Assembly: GCA_009103225.1 (NCBI GenBank)
Contig: RHPI01002568.1
Coordinates: 464,177 to 528,176 of the forward strand
Source: Chlorokybus atmophyticus
Lineage: Eukaryota; Streptophyta; Chlorokybophyceae; Chlorokybales; Chlorokybaceae
Direction: 5' to 3'
DNA: 64,000 nucleotides
A program made the position numbers and the translations under genes. How positions within the stretch are numbered: position 1 is the first letter of the stretch; every line of letters begins with the position of its first letter. A model generated the notes under the pieces. That model was not told the origin of the DNA and did not search any database. It saw nothing but the letters and a program-made list of their open reading frames with translations. Below, one piece after another: positions 29,299 to 40,927 of this stretch.

Positions 29299-29777
29299 CA
29301 TTAGTGAGGACCTCAAGGAGTTGCAGTGGATGGTTCGTCCGTCCTCTCCCACTGCAAGGGCGCGTGAAGGACATGCATAGACGGAGGTCGCAGACACAAA
29401 GGTCTGTGAAAGTTACTGCTAGCCTAAGTGTAGTTGCTGGTGTTGAGCTGCATACATTAGAGGTTGCATTGCTGGAGTTGTTTTTTGGTAGCACACAGGT
29501 GTGCGATACTGGTTAAAACACTTCACTTGATTGGCATGCAAGGACTGAGTTGTATAGCTAGCTAACAGGAGATGGGAGGGGCGCTTTCCTTGGTAGAAGG
29601 GTCTGATCAACCCTTGCACTACCTACACTCTGGTACAACATTGCTAAGGTAGAGTACTCAGTATAATTTATAGCATAGTTTGCCGTTGAGGGAGTCCTCG
29701 AAACCACCTGAGCAAGGTCAGGCGTGGCGTGGTGGGACCTGATGCGACAACTATAAGGAGGAAACAAGGAGTATTGG

Positions 29778-30061
29778 AAGTTACGAGAGTTACGGTCAAC
29801 TTTGACTTTGACCATTGACTAGGGTTGACTAGGGTACACTTTGACCGTTGACTAGTGTTGACTGAAGTTGACTTTGACTAGGGTTGACTAGTCTTTTCTA
29901 GTGTTGACTAGCTTAGTTTATAAGTCACTGTATGTGGCGCATACAGGTGGAATTGCAATATGAACATACTTCTCTTTGTTGACATGCTATTGCACTTGTT
30001 GTTCCCCTAATGTGAGCGCATGTATGAGGTAGGGCGCGTACATGCACACTAGTTTTTAACA
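29778..30061 (+). repeat. LTR family A, 5'-truncated, fused to a family B internal region
   Basis: Begins within the GTTACGAGAGTTACGG repeat of a family A LTR and runs to TTTTTAACA at 30061. Directly before it is family B internal sequence (...AGGAGTATTGGAA), so the joint fuses the two families. A primer site with one change (AGTTATGGGCCCAC) follows. Confidence 0.88.
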
Positions 30062-30193
30062 AGTTATGGGCCCACACATGCGTAGAGTGTAAGTGTGTTG
30101 TGGTCGTGTAGGAAGTTGTGGTTGCTTAGGGGAGTAGGTTGCGGGCTCTGTGTGTAGCAGAAGGGCAACCAACGCCAAGAAAGCTTGGACAAC

Positions 30194-30777
30194 ATGAAGA
30201 TCACGATTGAGCCGATGGACGTGGACAACTACATCACCTGGAGCATCAAAATGGAGCTGTTGCTGGTACACAGGGACATGTGGAAGTATGTGAACCCCGC
30301 GGAGGAGATGGTGGCAATCTCCTTGTAATGAAGCTGGGAGGATCTAGCTTGGTGCCGAGTGCGAGCAGTACTTGGTGGAGGAGGCGTCCTTCATACCTGG
30401 GAGCTGGTGTATTCCAGCTTGGAGTGTTGCGGTGCGTGAAGTACTTGCGGGGCGTGCCAAGAGCGCGTCGTTGCTGTCTACTCAACAGCATGGTGTTTGA
30501 GCGTGATGCTTGAACGTGGATATGAGAGGAGTAGCTGAGCGCGCGAAGCGTGGAGGTTACACTCTGCGAGCATGGTATAGTGCTCAAGGTATACTATATG
30601 CAAGTGAGCAGTTTGCAGGGTGACAAGCATTGGGAGCGAGCAGCTCGAGGTGCTAGCGTCATGTATTGGAGCGAGAAGTTCCAAGTCAATTTGAAGGCAA
30701 TGAAGGCGTGGGAGCTTGTGCATGCTGATATGCAGATGCGGACAACAAGCTGCCTGCGCGGGAGTGTTGAAGGTTAA
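30194..30777 (+). pseudogene. Family A gag remnant
   Basis: ATG at 30194 opens a frame with the N-terminal motif NYITWSIKMELLLVHRDMWK, which stops at TAA 30326-30328 after 44 codons. Capsid and zinc knuckle have been deleted. From 30533 a second stretch corresponds to the minus-strand open frame at 18516-18232 but contains stops. Confidence 0.75.
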
Positions 30778-31227
30778 GCATATGAGGTTTGCTAGTATAG
30801 TGTGCTTATACTACATGTTGAAGGTTAAGCATATGAGGTTTGCTAGTATAGTATGCTTATAGTACATCCAGCTTGTTGATGTTACTTGGACCATGTGCGG
30901 CGGTTACAAAATGGGAGTTACAGTCAACAGGAGTTACGGGAGTTACGAGAGTTACGGTCAACTTTGACTTTGACCATTGACTAGGGTTGACTAGGGTAGA
31001 CTTTGACCGTTGACTAGTGTTGACCAGAGTTGACTTTAACTAGGGTTGACTAGTCTTTTCCAGTGTTGACTAGCTTAGTATACAAGTCACTGTATGTGGC
31101 GCATATAGGTGGAACTGCAATAGAAACATACTTCTCTTTGTTGATTGACATGCTATTGCACTTGTTGTTCCCCTAGTGTGAGCGCATGTATGAGGTAGGG
31201 CGCATACATGCACACTAGTTCTTAACA
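30765..31227 (+). repeat. LTR family A, complete 3' LTR
   Basis: 463 bp, TGTTGAAGG to CTTAACA, with the doubled GAGGTTTGCTAGTATA block, a GTTACG series, about ten TTGAC motifs, TATACAAG in place of the TATA box, and two hairpins after it. Confidence 0.93.
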
Positions 31228-31462
31228 TTAGCAGTGCCGCCATACAGCTAATATCAACATGAGACTCATATCTGATGTCGATACCAATGTTCTATATGAG
31301 CAACACTACCTTCGGCCTTAACACTAAGTCAACGGTCCCATTACGGCTTGATTGATTGTATATACCCTTATGTAATCCTAAATAAGGGCAGGGAACCTCT
31401 ATAAAGTAGTACTCGGTGTCATTCCCCCCCACTTAGGTTGCAATGTTCTTTTGAAATAGTTA
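31228..31462. other. Unassigned stretch between two LTR elements
   Basis: 235 bp without open frame. Contains TATATACCC and CTATAAAG motifs and a C8 run, so it could be an eroded LTR of the chromovirus that resumes at 33787, but no second copy is present in the window to test this. Confidence 0.35.
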
Positions 31463-31855
31463 TGTTAAATGTTATAGCTTGTTGAAAGTACATGTATAGG
31501 TGGCGCCTACGTGTAGTTGGTACGATTAGCTTAACCTTTATAGACACGAGAGTTACGAGAGTTAGGAGAGTTACGGCAGTTACGGCATTTATGGTCAACC
31601 ATTGTCAACTTTGACTTTGACCGATGACTTTGACTATTGACTAGTGTTGACTAGTGTTGACTTTGACCAGAGTTGACTAGAGTTGACCAATACTTAGTAG
31701 CATAGTTTATAAGACACTGTATACTGCTACTGTAATACAGTGGGTCGCAGATTGTCTCTTTTGTTGGCGTGCTTGCTGCACTTGTCCTTAGTGTGTGCAC
31801 ACTTGTATGTAGGAGGCAAATACACACACACTAAGCGCATCACTAGTTCTCAACA
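31463..31855 (+). repeat. LTR family B, 5' LTR of complete element
   Basis: 393 bp, TGTTAAATG to CTCAACA, primer site GGTTATGGGCCCAC at 31856-31869. Confidence 0.94.
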
Positions 31856-31977
31856 GGTTATGGGCCCACACTCGCTTGTGTGATCGCTTGTGCTAGTGAC
31901 AGAAAGTGTTGAGCATAGGCGCCTACTAGTAGAGTGTTCTTGGGGAGAGGGTGAGTTGTACTATTATGTAGCAAGCA

Positions 31978-32763
31978 ATGGCTGACACAGATAGGATGCC
32001 CATTGAGTCCCTTGATCTGCACAACTATGCTTCATGGTCGCTGAAGATGAGGTTGGTGCTGATCCGCAAGAAACTCTGGAGTTTTGTCGTCCCTACCTCC
32101 TCCACATCATAGCGGCTCAGAACAGGTGACGCAAGTACCTGGCGAGAGAACTCACAATTAGCTTTTGCACTGATAGGCTTGCACGTTAAAGACTTTCATC
32201 TCCCTCTTATTGCGGATTGCAAGTCTGGACGTGAGGCGTGGGAGGTCTTCGACACCCTCTTCAAGGCCAATAGCAACTCGCGCAAGTTGCAGCTGGGACG
32301 CAAGCTAACACTTCTAAAAATGGAGCACAAAAACTTAATCCAGAAGTACATCTCACGTGCAAGGGAGCTTTGGCAAGACCTTGTAGCAGTGGGCCACGAT
32401 GTGAAGGAAGAGGAGGTGATGTGGGCATTCTTAGCTGGCTTGGGAAAGAGCTTTGCTACGCTAGTGTCTGTGTTGGAGTCCTCAGATGTGGTTTTGAAGT
32501 TTGCTGATGTAGTGCCTAAGCTGCTAGCTGTGGAAGGCAAGTTGGATGTTCAGGAGATAGAAAATGGTGGAGAACCTATCGCACTTGCTGCCTTATCTTC
32601 TCAACACACACGAAGCAGGAGCAAAGCAGGTGGTGGGAAGCCGTTATGTGACAAAGAGTGTCACTACTACAAGATAAAGGGCCACTTCATTTGCGAGTGC
32701 CAGTAGAGGATCCATAATGAGGCAACCAAGGAGGAGCACGCCACGGTGGCGATTGCTTTCTAG
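31978..32763 (+). pseudogene. Family B gag with one nonsense codon
   Basis: ATG at 31978; TAG at about 32110 in the N-terminal part; the TGA of the sister copies is absent (CTC ACA here). From 32179 an open frame continues through the capsid region and a knuckle CHYYKIKGHFICEC to TAG at 32704-32706. Compared with the 15.9-kb copy the second zinc ligand Cys is Tyr. Confidence 0.8.
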
Positions 32764-33406
32764 CATTAGTGAGGACCTCAAGGAGTTGCAGTGGATGGTT
32801 CGTCCGTCCTCTCCCACTGCAAGGGCGCGTGAAGGACATGCATAGACAGAGGTCGCAGACACAAAGGTCTGTGAAAGTTACTGCTAGCCTAAGTGTAGTT
32901 GCTGGTGTTGAGCTCCATACACTAGAGGTTGCATTGCTGTGGAGTTGTTTTTTGGTAGCACACAGGTGTGCGATACTGGTTAGAACACTTCACTTGATTG
33001 GCATGCAAGGACTGAGTTGTATAGCTAGCTAACAGGAGATGGGAGGGGCGCTTTCCTTGGTAGAAGGGTCTGATCAACCCTTGCACTACCTACACTCTGG
33101 TACAACATTGCTAAGGTAGAGAACTCAGTATAGTTTATAGCATAGTTTGCCGTTGAGGGAGTCCTCGAAACCACCTGAGCAAGGTCAGGCGTGGCGTGGT
33201 GGGACCTGATGCGACAACTATAAGGAGGAAACAAGGAGTATTGGAACCTTGTAGTTTTGCTGGCAGCGTAAGGAGAAAGATGGTTTCATGGAGACAACCA
33301 TCAAGTCCGCGGGAGCAACACATCTGTGGGAGTGTTCAATGGAGTAAGTTAATATGGGTAAGCTTGCAAGAAGAACTTGTTCAAGGTCAAGCTGCTCGCA
33401 TGGGAA

Positions 33407-33786
33407 TGTTAAATGTTATAGCTTGTTGAAAGTACATGTATAGGCGGCGCCTACATGTAGTTGGTACGATCAGCTTAACCTTTATAGTTACGAGAGTTAG
33501 GAGAGTTACGGCAATTACGGCAGTTATGGTCAACCATGGTCAACTTTGACTTTGACCGTTGACTTTGACCATTGACTAGTGTTGACTAGTGTTGACTTTG
33601 ACCAGAGTTGACTAGAGTTGACTAGTATTTAGTAGCATAGTATATAAGACACTGTATACTGCTTAATACAGTGGGTCGCACATTATCTTTATAGTTGGCG
33701 TGCTTGCTGCACTTGTCCTTGGTGCGTGCACACTTGTATGTAAGAGGCAAATATACACACACTAGGCGCATCACTAGTTCTCAACA
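33407..33786 (+). repeat. LTR family B, 3' LTR
   Basis: 380 bp, TGTTAAATG to CTCAACA, one GTTACG unit shorter than the 5' LTR, otherwise close to it. Followed by AGTTA. Confidence 0.94.
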
Positions 33787-33899
33787 AGTTAGCAAAGCCC
33801 CATTATGAGCACTCAGAACCAAAGCAGTGAGAGAACCATGGCCGCAGCGGTAGAGATGTCTGCCAGCACCCTTTTGCCATCCGTGCGTGAACACAGCGC

Positions 33900-34154
33900 T
33901 CAAGCACCCGCGAAGAATCTCTTGGCAGCTGGTAAGATTCCTTGCGGGCTCTCACGTGTTGTGCTCAACACTACGTTATACCCTTTCCATTTCACCAAGT
34001 AAGACAACGCGCGTTCTCGTCGTGGCTTTCGGTGACTGAGAGTTGCTTCCACCTCATATTCAAACATGTTGTAGCTAATCACTTGAACGAGGGGTGGAGG
34101 AGGTTGAACCCGATCGTCAATACGGTACTGTTTCGATACACTCTTATGAAACAC
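33900..34154 (-). pseudogene. Chromodomain end of a Ty3/gypsy chromovirus
   Basis: The minus strand encodes PPPPLVQVISYNMFEYEVE followed by ILSHR-like ATLSHRKPRRERALSYLVKWKGY. The Y-x-VE...R...YLVKWKGY pattern is that of chromodomains at the C-terminus of chromovirus integrases, which bind modified histone H3 and steer integration. The aromatic cage residues Y, W and (later) are partly present. This is the 3' end of the minus-strand element at 33.8-39.3 kb. Confidence 0.8.
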
Positions 34155-34599
34155 ATTGTGAATGCGTATTCACTTTAAATAGTCCAACCGAAACGCGTGA
34201 GTGCCGACCCAATCAATCACTTTAAGAAGGCCTATCTAGCGAGGGAAAAATTTACGAGTACCCACTCCCTTTATGGATATGTTTTTGGTACTTAAAAGCA
34301 CCGAATAGCCCATCAACATCGCAGTTGGCCTTTCTACAATGCGCATTAGCTTGGGCTTTTAATTTGTCCTACGTTGCGCCTAGACAGTCCTTTGCTAACA
34401 CTAACCTGTCTTGCATGGCCGAAACCAGTTCGCGCGCCGCAGACACGCGAGTTATGTCAGTAGCGGGCAACTTGATGTTCGTGGACTTAGTGAATGCACT
34501 TCATAATTCTAAAAAAACAGAGTTTTATGCACACTTTATTGCCATGCTTAATCAAGTGCAAACTCAACCATCAAGATATAAACATCCCAATCACCATGA

Positions 34600-35240
34600 T
34601 CTTGACTCACAACATGCCGGATGGTCTCCTCAATCACTTGATTGGCGCATTTCTACTGACCACCGTGTTCACATCTTACTGACCTGCGGTTAGTAAGATG
34701 TGAACATGTTCCATGAAATTTATAAGAAGCTGCATAGCAACTTCTAAAACCAAGCCACAAATTGCGGATCACAATCAGACACAATATTGTAAGGCAAGCC
34801 ATGCAACTTGAACACAGACGCGACAAAAGCCATCGCCAACTCATGGGAGCGTATTTTCATATGACAAGAGATAATGTGAACTATTTCTGTGTAACAGTCC
34901 ACAAAATAACAACCGCAGTGTTACATTTGCTGTCTCTGGGAGCTCGATAACCGAGTCCATACTCAAACTTTCCCACTTGCCATTTTCAACAGGCAATGGT
35001 CGTAGCAACCTAGCGGGTTTCTGACGTAACGCCTTGTCACGCGTAACATTTGTCACACGTGTCCACAAAATGCTTTACGTTAACATGCAACCATGGCCAC
35101 CAATACAACTGTTGCGCTGCCTTAACAGTTCTGCGACTGCCAAAGTGCCCAGCGCACGGTGGATTGTGTACATCAGCTATGCATTTTGTACGCGTCTCAT
35201 CATAGTCTAGTATAATCAAATTAGTGCCCGAATAGTACAC
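34600..35240 (-). pseudogene. Chromovirus integrase
   Basis: The zinc-binding region shows HNPPCAGHFGSRRTVKAAQQ and, at the end, CDKC (H..H..C..C pattern) around 35170-35045. The frame then shifts to KPARLLRPLPVENGKWESLS and MDSVIELP, the usual W-x-x-x-S-MD-x-V-x-x-LP entry to the catalytic core with its first Asp. Further core sequence is scattered over two frames (34844-34653). Stops exclude function. Confidence 0.8.
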
Positions 35241-35545
35241 GTTGTCTCATTCATTAAGCATTTGCACGGTTTCATCTAAAGAGAATTATGGGTTTAAGTA
35301 TACCCTGGCACAACAGCTTGCACAAATTCATAGTTAGGTGGCAATGTATCGCGCGTTACAAACAATTGTTCACGCATAAATGCCAACAATGACGGACAGC
35401 GACTCAGATCAGCAAGATTGAATTTGTCAAGCCGGTATACCCACTCAAAGGTAACTCGAGAGAGAAACTCATTCTAGCGAAATTACCATCGTGACAAGTT
35501 GGACTGTGTCGGGAAAATATACCAATGCATTATAATTGGTCACCA

Positions 35546-35731
35546 CTATAAAATGAGCCCCCTCCAAGTACCATCGCCATGTTTTAGAGAATGTGCCATA
35601 TCAAGCAACTCTTGATCAATGGTAGTGTAATTCACCTCGGCTAGGATGAACTTCCCACTCTCAATAGCACATTGTCTGCCATCTCGCAACAGTAGTGCAC
35701 CACACCTAAGGGTGGACGCATTGCTAACCAC
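35546..35731 (-). pseudogene. Chromovirus RNase H fragment
   Basis: Encodes VSNASTLRCGALLL and AEVNYTTIDQELLDM, matching the T-D-A-S-x-x-G-x-G-A-x-L and Y-x-x-x-D-x-E-LL-A motifs of RNase H next to RT. The first catalytic Asp is replaced by Asn. Confidence 0.75.
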
Positions 35732-35925
35732 AGCGAAATGCTTGGCTCAGTAAGGCACCAACATTGGAGCCGTAAAAGCTAGCTTTACTACTTTAATGCA
35801 TAACAGCTTCTTGTTCAGTTGTGCAAGAATGGTGCGTCTTTTTGCAACAATTTGTCAAAAGGCACCACCACTGTGGAGTACCCCATCATAAACTTGTGGA
35901 AGTAGTTATTTGCCTAGCCTAGTAA

Positions 35926-36464
35926 TTATCGCAGCTGATGCATATTCATGGGTTGAGGCCAATCCTTCACAACTTGCACCTTGTAAGGGTCAGGTTTAAC
36001 ACACGCACCGCTGACAATGTGCCCCAAAAATGGCAACTCCGTTTTGCAAAAGTCAAACTTTGCAACATTAGCAAACAAGCGACAAGCACACAGCAAGGTG
36101 AACACCGCTTCCAAGTGCTTTTTATGCCATTTTTTAATTTCACTGAAGACAATGTTGTCATCCAAGTAAAACACGACATATTTGCCAAGTATGCCGCCCA
36201 ATATGTTGTTCATTTTCTTCTAAACCACTGCGGGCGCATTAGTCACCTTTTAAGGTAACACAATGCATTAAAAATGGCCAGAACGTGTTCGAAATATTTT
36301 CTTGATAACATGAATGGATAAATCCGGATCTGATGATATCCACATATCAAGTTGAGCACACTAAAGTACGCATTTCCGAACAATATACTAACTACACCAA
36401 TCCGGGGTAATGGGTATCGATTGTGTACCGTGATCTTGTTCAATGCATGGTAACCTACACACAT
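35926..36464 (-). pseudogene. Chromovirus reverse transcriptase
   Basis: The first frame (36464-36243) has YHALNKITVHNRYPLPRI and LICGYHQIRI, in which the first catalytic Asp (D-L-R-S-G-Y) is replaced by N-L-I-C. The second frame (36213-35926) has FYLDDNIVFS with the catalytic DD intact, then FCKTELPFLGHIVSG and KVQVVKDWPQP of the thumb. Frameshifts and the lost Asp make it inactive. Confidence 0.88.
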
Positions 36465-36908
36465 GCACAGCTTTCCATTCTGTTATATTATTAAAAAGAT
36501 GGGCGCGTCAAAGGGTGAAGAACTCAGTTTGATCAATCCCTTTTTTGTAACTCCTTGGTTTGGGTTTCCATTTCCCCCCTCTCTCGGGGGCTTAGCCTAT
36601 ATATAAGCCGAAACGAAGGCTCACTATCAAGAATGACTGGTATTGTGTGTCCGACACCTCGATTTTGAGGTAAGCCTAGCAACTCATCTTACAACACCTG
36701 TTATTACTCCTCAATAATAATTGTAACCTTTCTATACTGCCCGGCACAAAGCCGTCCGATGACGACGACAACTATACCAGAAGAGCCGGTGTGTTTTTAC
36801 GCAACGCACATTTCACTTGCAGTGCAATGAGTAGCGCAGGGTTGGGCTGCTTGTGCTGGAAGCTATGCAACCCTTTCACAGACAATGTCACATGCTTACA
36901 ACCTTTCT

Positions 36909-37211
36909 TTACCAAGCACAAGCGTGCAATAGTATCCATTGTCTTCTCAAAAAATTTCCTGCCATTCCAATCGTAATACCACAACACATGATATGTCGAT
37001 GGATACCATTTAACAAAGTCAGAGTGGCATGATAATTGCAAATCTTTACTTTCATTCCAACTTCCCCTGTTACTGGCAACGCACCCCCCGCACCGGCAGT
37101 TGGAAACAATGAGGATGTACACACTACCTTGTTGCGCACGACCCATTGTTCTTCAACGAAGTTGTGTGTTGCACCAGTGTCAATCAAGAGTGAACTATTT
37201 ACACCGTGCAT
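36909..37211 (-). pseudogene. Chromovirus aspartic protease
   Basis: The minus strand encodes SSLLIDTGATHNFVEEQ, a retropepsin active site (D-T/S-G-A) with the T-H-N-F continuation typical of chromoviruses, then VCTSSLFPTAGAGG and a second strand region. It lies between gag and RT as expected. Confidence 0.8.
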
Positions 37212-37340
37212 TGTGCCACTGAATGTTCAAGCAGGTGCCACCCGTCTTTAGTATGTAGCCAAGAGTCTGTGACCAATGTGAGGGTTGATAAATATTGCTA
37301 ACAACCGCAGTGTCCCTGTTTTCACGAGAACTAAGTTGCT

Positions 37341-37609
37341 TCAATACCCCCCCTCCCCCCCAAAATATGCTTCAAGTATGGGCCGTAATGCTATGGCACC
37401 ATTACCACCATACTCCAGGTTGTCCTTATTTTGCAACTGAATAAAAGCATGCAACTCACTGATAAGCATGTTGAATTCCACATGTACCAGCACATAAGCA
37501 TGTTCTTCCACTTTTCCAACATAAAAGAGTGGCAATATGTTATGCGCTTGCCATACATGCGTCATTACATGCACTTGGGACATATCATACAACAAGCTTG
37601 CTGCTTGCA
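37341..37609 (-). pseudogene. Uncharacterised chromovirus segment beside the solo LTR
   Basis: A minus-strand open stretch ending at the LTR boundary (37609) without a recognisable domain. Position suggests the gag-protease spacer. The last residues lie across the target duplication TTGCA. Confidence 0.35.
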
Positions 37610-38023
37610 TGTTAAGAACTAGTGTGCATATATGCGCCGTACCTCATACATGCGCTCACAGTGGGGGAACACCAAGTGTAACATACAAGCATGTCAACAC
37701 CAAAGAGAAATGTATTGCAATTCCCACCTGTATGCGCCACATACAATGACTTGTATATTTACTAATCTAGTCAACATCAGAAAGAAACTAGTTTAAGTCA
37801 ACTCTAGTCAACACTAGTCAACGGTCAAAGTCAACACTAGTCAACACTAATCAACGGTTAAATGCAAAGTTGACCATAAATGTCATAACTCCCATAACTC
37901 CCATAACTCCTCTTGACTGTAACTCCCATAGCGCATTTGCCGCACATGGTCTAAGTAACATTAATAAGCTGACTGTATTGTAAGCATACAACACTAGCAA
38001 AACTCATATGCTTACTTTTAATA
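37610..38023 (-). repeat. Solo LTR family A in the chromovirus, TSD TTGCA
   Basis: 414 bp from TGTTAAGAAC to TTTTAATA (final CA changed to TA), flanked by TTGCA at 37605-37609 and 38024-38028. It is the most diverged solo LTR with both duplications still perfect. Confidence 0.92.
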
Positions 38024-38045
38024 TTGCATCTCAAGCAGCTAGCTT

Positions 38046-39310
38046 TCAACCGCATCTACAACAGTCGTGGTGTGATCCTATCCAACCTTCTTGGCCTGGT
38101 CCTTCTTGGCGGGGCAGTTCTTCGCATTGTGGCCCAGCTAGTGACAGACGTAATAGGTGCCAGCCGCAGCAGGTGTAGCACCAGCAATTGTGCCACCAGT
38201 AGGAGGCATGAATGTCTTTGTCTTCTTTGCCATGTGCGTACTCAGCTGAGGTTAACACTTTCCTTGCCCCCCCTTGCGGATTGGCCGAAGCTGCCACATG
38301 TGCCTTCTCATGCACTGCCATTTCATTACTGTACAGATACGCGCTCAATTTCAGCAGCTTGGCCAAGTCCTCCGCAACCCACGAAAATCCCGTTGCCGTA
38401 TGGTACTGCAGCTAATCGCGCACACGCGCATCCAAGCCGCGCTTGTATAACTTAAGTTGCTTAGCCTTGTCTATGGGCATGAGGCCACTGTTCACGCGAC
38501 CCACAAATGCTTGAAATTTTTGCAGATAGATTGAAGGCGCCCGGCCATATTGTCGCAACTTGTTGAGCTTGCTGCGAACATGAGCAGCAGGATCCATGCC
38601 ACTTTAGTGCTCCATAAGAACTTGACTAGTGCTTCCATTGTCTTAGCCGCACTATCCTTTGTGTGCCTCGCCCACTCGGCGAGAGCGTCAAATGCCATGA
38701 CCAACTCAGCAACAACAATGTGCTCACCAATTGAGCGTTTCAGTGCTATCAAATAGTGCTCGTAACCACCCAGTTGTGAATGCTGACACTGCCATTGGGC
38801 TTGATCAATTGAGGCTTGTTCAGCGATGTAACCAGCAGCCCCATTAATGCACCAGCTGCTGAAGAAGCACCCGCCACCTGCATATATATCACCTGCATAT
38901 ATAGTATCGAGGTGTGCCACCAATTTCACTCGGCTTGTTAACTTGTTTTCCCATTCAGGTCCCAAGTACCAGAACACGGCCTTGCAACGCTGTGAGGTTC
39001 AACCACCGAGTTGGCCCTTAAACCGCCATTCGCTTTTCTTGATAAGGGAGAGGCTTATCATATATGGTCACGAGAGCATCCACTCTTGGATTACCTCGCA
39101 CAAGTGGCGGGATGTTGTTTGTCTACTCGTGCTTAAGCTGATGCGGATCACCATCTCCATGCTTGCGCGAGGGAGTGTGGCAAAGTGTGTCTCATCGCCA
39201 TCACGAACCTTCTGCGCCCATGCACCCCACGTTTTCCTTGACGAAGCTGAGGGTGGGCAGCAAGTAGAGCCTTACGCTATGAGGCATACTTCTTCATGGC
39301 GCCGCAAATG
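38046..39310 (-). pseudogene. Chromovirus gag
   Basis: The minus strand has a gag-type helical region (38597-38412: KLRQYGRAPSIYLQKFQAFV, then GLMPIDKAKQLKLYKRGL), matching the L-x-x-L-x-Q-x-x-S-x-x-x-Y-x-x-x-F pattern of the retrotransposon gag family. Further on, a knuckle near 38160-38105 reads YYVCH-stop-LGHNAKNC, so the first Cys has become Tyr and a stop interrupts. Upstream frames (38977-38492) are shifted. Start uncertain. Confidence 0.7.
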
Positions 39311-39711
39311 ACACTTTAAATGTCCACTAGACTACATTGAGCGAACAGGTTAAGAGAAGCATCGCTCCTTTGCGTGGCTGCTTCTCTCATTTTACTGCCA
39401 GTAAGCTTATAGCTTTCACTACGAGTCTTTCACTTCCTCATCACTGGATGGCTTGTATGGTGTTAACTTCTTACGCTTGGAAGAATATCCCACACCTTCC
39501 TCTCCTTGGTCAGACATTTGCCCAAGGATACAAGCCGTTAATAATGGAAGTTTTGCAAGTGCACCAACACACAAGTTGTGCACCACATCTCATACGCGAA
39601 GGTAAAACGCTGTTGGATCACAAGCCCGTGCTGCTCGAGCTATGCCCTGCCTTCAGCTCCCCTCGGGGTCAAGGTTGCTAAAAGCTGAACACGGCGCTTC
39701 TAAAGGACCCT

Positions 39712-40927
39712 TTGTTTCTTTCATATTTCCACTCTTTGTGGGCTTCCCAACATCTCCATCCTACAGATTCTATCTTTATGAGCTGGTTTAAAGCAGGCCT
39801 CGAGGACGTTTGCTCCCTTGCCCGGCGCCATGAGGCTCGCCGCCACCGAGCTAAGGTCAGTAAGCTCGCCTCCCTGCAATCTTTACTTGCAGGGCTGGAG
39901 CGCAGCCTTGCTGCACCCCCTCCCCCGCAGCGCCTGCGTGCTGAAAGGCAATCTCCTCGCCTAGATCTTTGAGCTAGAATAGGCGGCGCTTGAGCTCTCT
40001 TACACGCGTTCCGCCAACCAGCAACTTGGGGAGCGCATGAACAAGTATTTCTTCTAAATGCGAGACGGACAGGCTTTCCTCATTGCTGCTTTTGCTTTCT
40101 TTCTCCACCGTACAGCACACCCCCCCTTCGTTAACACAAGAGGAGATCTCTCGCGCTGCTAGGGACTATTATCACGAGCTGTTCACAGCATCCCGCCCTG
40201 ACCCTGTGCAACAGCGGAATGCGCCCTTGCAACATGTGTTCGGTGTGTTCTAGAGGCGGTAGAGTCGTTGACTGCATCTCGTTTGTCTTTCCCACTCACA
40301 TTGGATGAGCTCCACGCTGCACTTGTACGGATGGATCCGGGGAAATGTCCAGGCAGAGACGAGCTCACTTCTGCCTTTTGGCAGGCCTCGTGGTCCCTCC
40401 TCGGGCAAGACTATCATGTCTACTGTCTTTGCATTCTATCTAGAGGTGTGATGGGCACGTCACAGCGTGCTGGGGTGATCAGGCTTATTCTCAAGCGTGG
40501 GGTCACCTCCGACCTGAGGAACTGGCGTCCGATCACTCTTTTACCCTTGCACTACAAGATATTGGCCCTTAGTCTTCGCCTTTCTCTCTCGTCCTTCCCG
40601 ACACTATCTCGCCAGAGCAGACTGGGTTTGCGGGCAGGCGCTCCATCTTGGACAACGTCCTCATTGTTTTTTACGTCAACTCCCACGCCTTCTGCTGTCG
40701 TCCACGCATCGCCCTGCTTCTCCTCGACTTTAAAGAGGCTTCAACAGCATTGGTTGGAACTTCATCGATGCCATTACGCAGCAGCAAGGTTTCAAGCATA
40801 CTTTATGTGGATGGTTTTGAATTCTCAACGGTGGAGGCTATAGCCAAGTCTTGATGAATGGCTTTCGTACCAATAATTTCCCCTTAAAGCGGAGCGTACG
40901 CCAAGGCTGCCCTCTCGCGCCATCCCA
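39712..40927 (+). pseudogene. LINE reverse transcriptase, N-terminal half
   Basis: The stretch from 40268 shows FPLTLDELHAALVRMDPGKC, PGRDELTSAFW, GVIRLILKRGVTSDLRNWRP and ITLLPLHYKILALSLRL, the ordered RT blocks 0-2 of LINEs (A-L-x-x-M-x-x-GK-x-PG-x-D-G-L; N-W-R-P-I-T-L-L). A frameshift near 40640 and stops follow. Near 40890-40922 another frame has the conserved VRQGCPLAP. It is dead because of shifts. Confidence 0.85.

Larger units (their letters stand above)
29778..31227 (+). mobile_element. Family A LTR-gag-LTR element, plus orientation
   Basis: 5'-truncated LTR, primer site at 30062, remnant gag, and a complete 463-bp 3' LTR. The region before the 3' LTR ends GCCTGCGCGGGAG, almost the same as in family B (GCTCGCGTGGGAG), showing that A and B are sister families. 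No pol. Confidence 0.85.
31463..33786 (+). mobile_element. Complete non-autonomous LTR-gag element, TSD AGTTA
   Basis: LTRs of 393 and 380 bp surround a gag-only internal region; AGTTA occurs at 31458-31462 and 33787-33791. The gag carries the same TAG as the 28.5- and 46.8-kb copies, so it was mobilised while already defective, which requires gag and pol in trans. Confidence 0.92.
33792..39310 (-). mobile_element. Decayed Ty3/gypsy chromovirus, minus orientation
   Basis: Read right to left: gag (39.3-38.05 kb), a solo LTR insertion (37610-38023), protease (37.2-36.9), RT (36.46-35.93), RNase H (35.73-35.5), integrase (35.24-34.6) and chromodomain (34.15-33.9). All domains are in the canonical Ty3/gypsy order but each is in a separate frame with stops. 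No LTRs of its own could be recognised. It differs from the gypsy element at 1-4.84 kb in sequence, in having a chromodomain-type end, and in lacking the methyltransferase insert. Confidence 0.85.
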
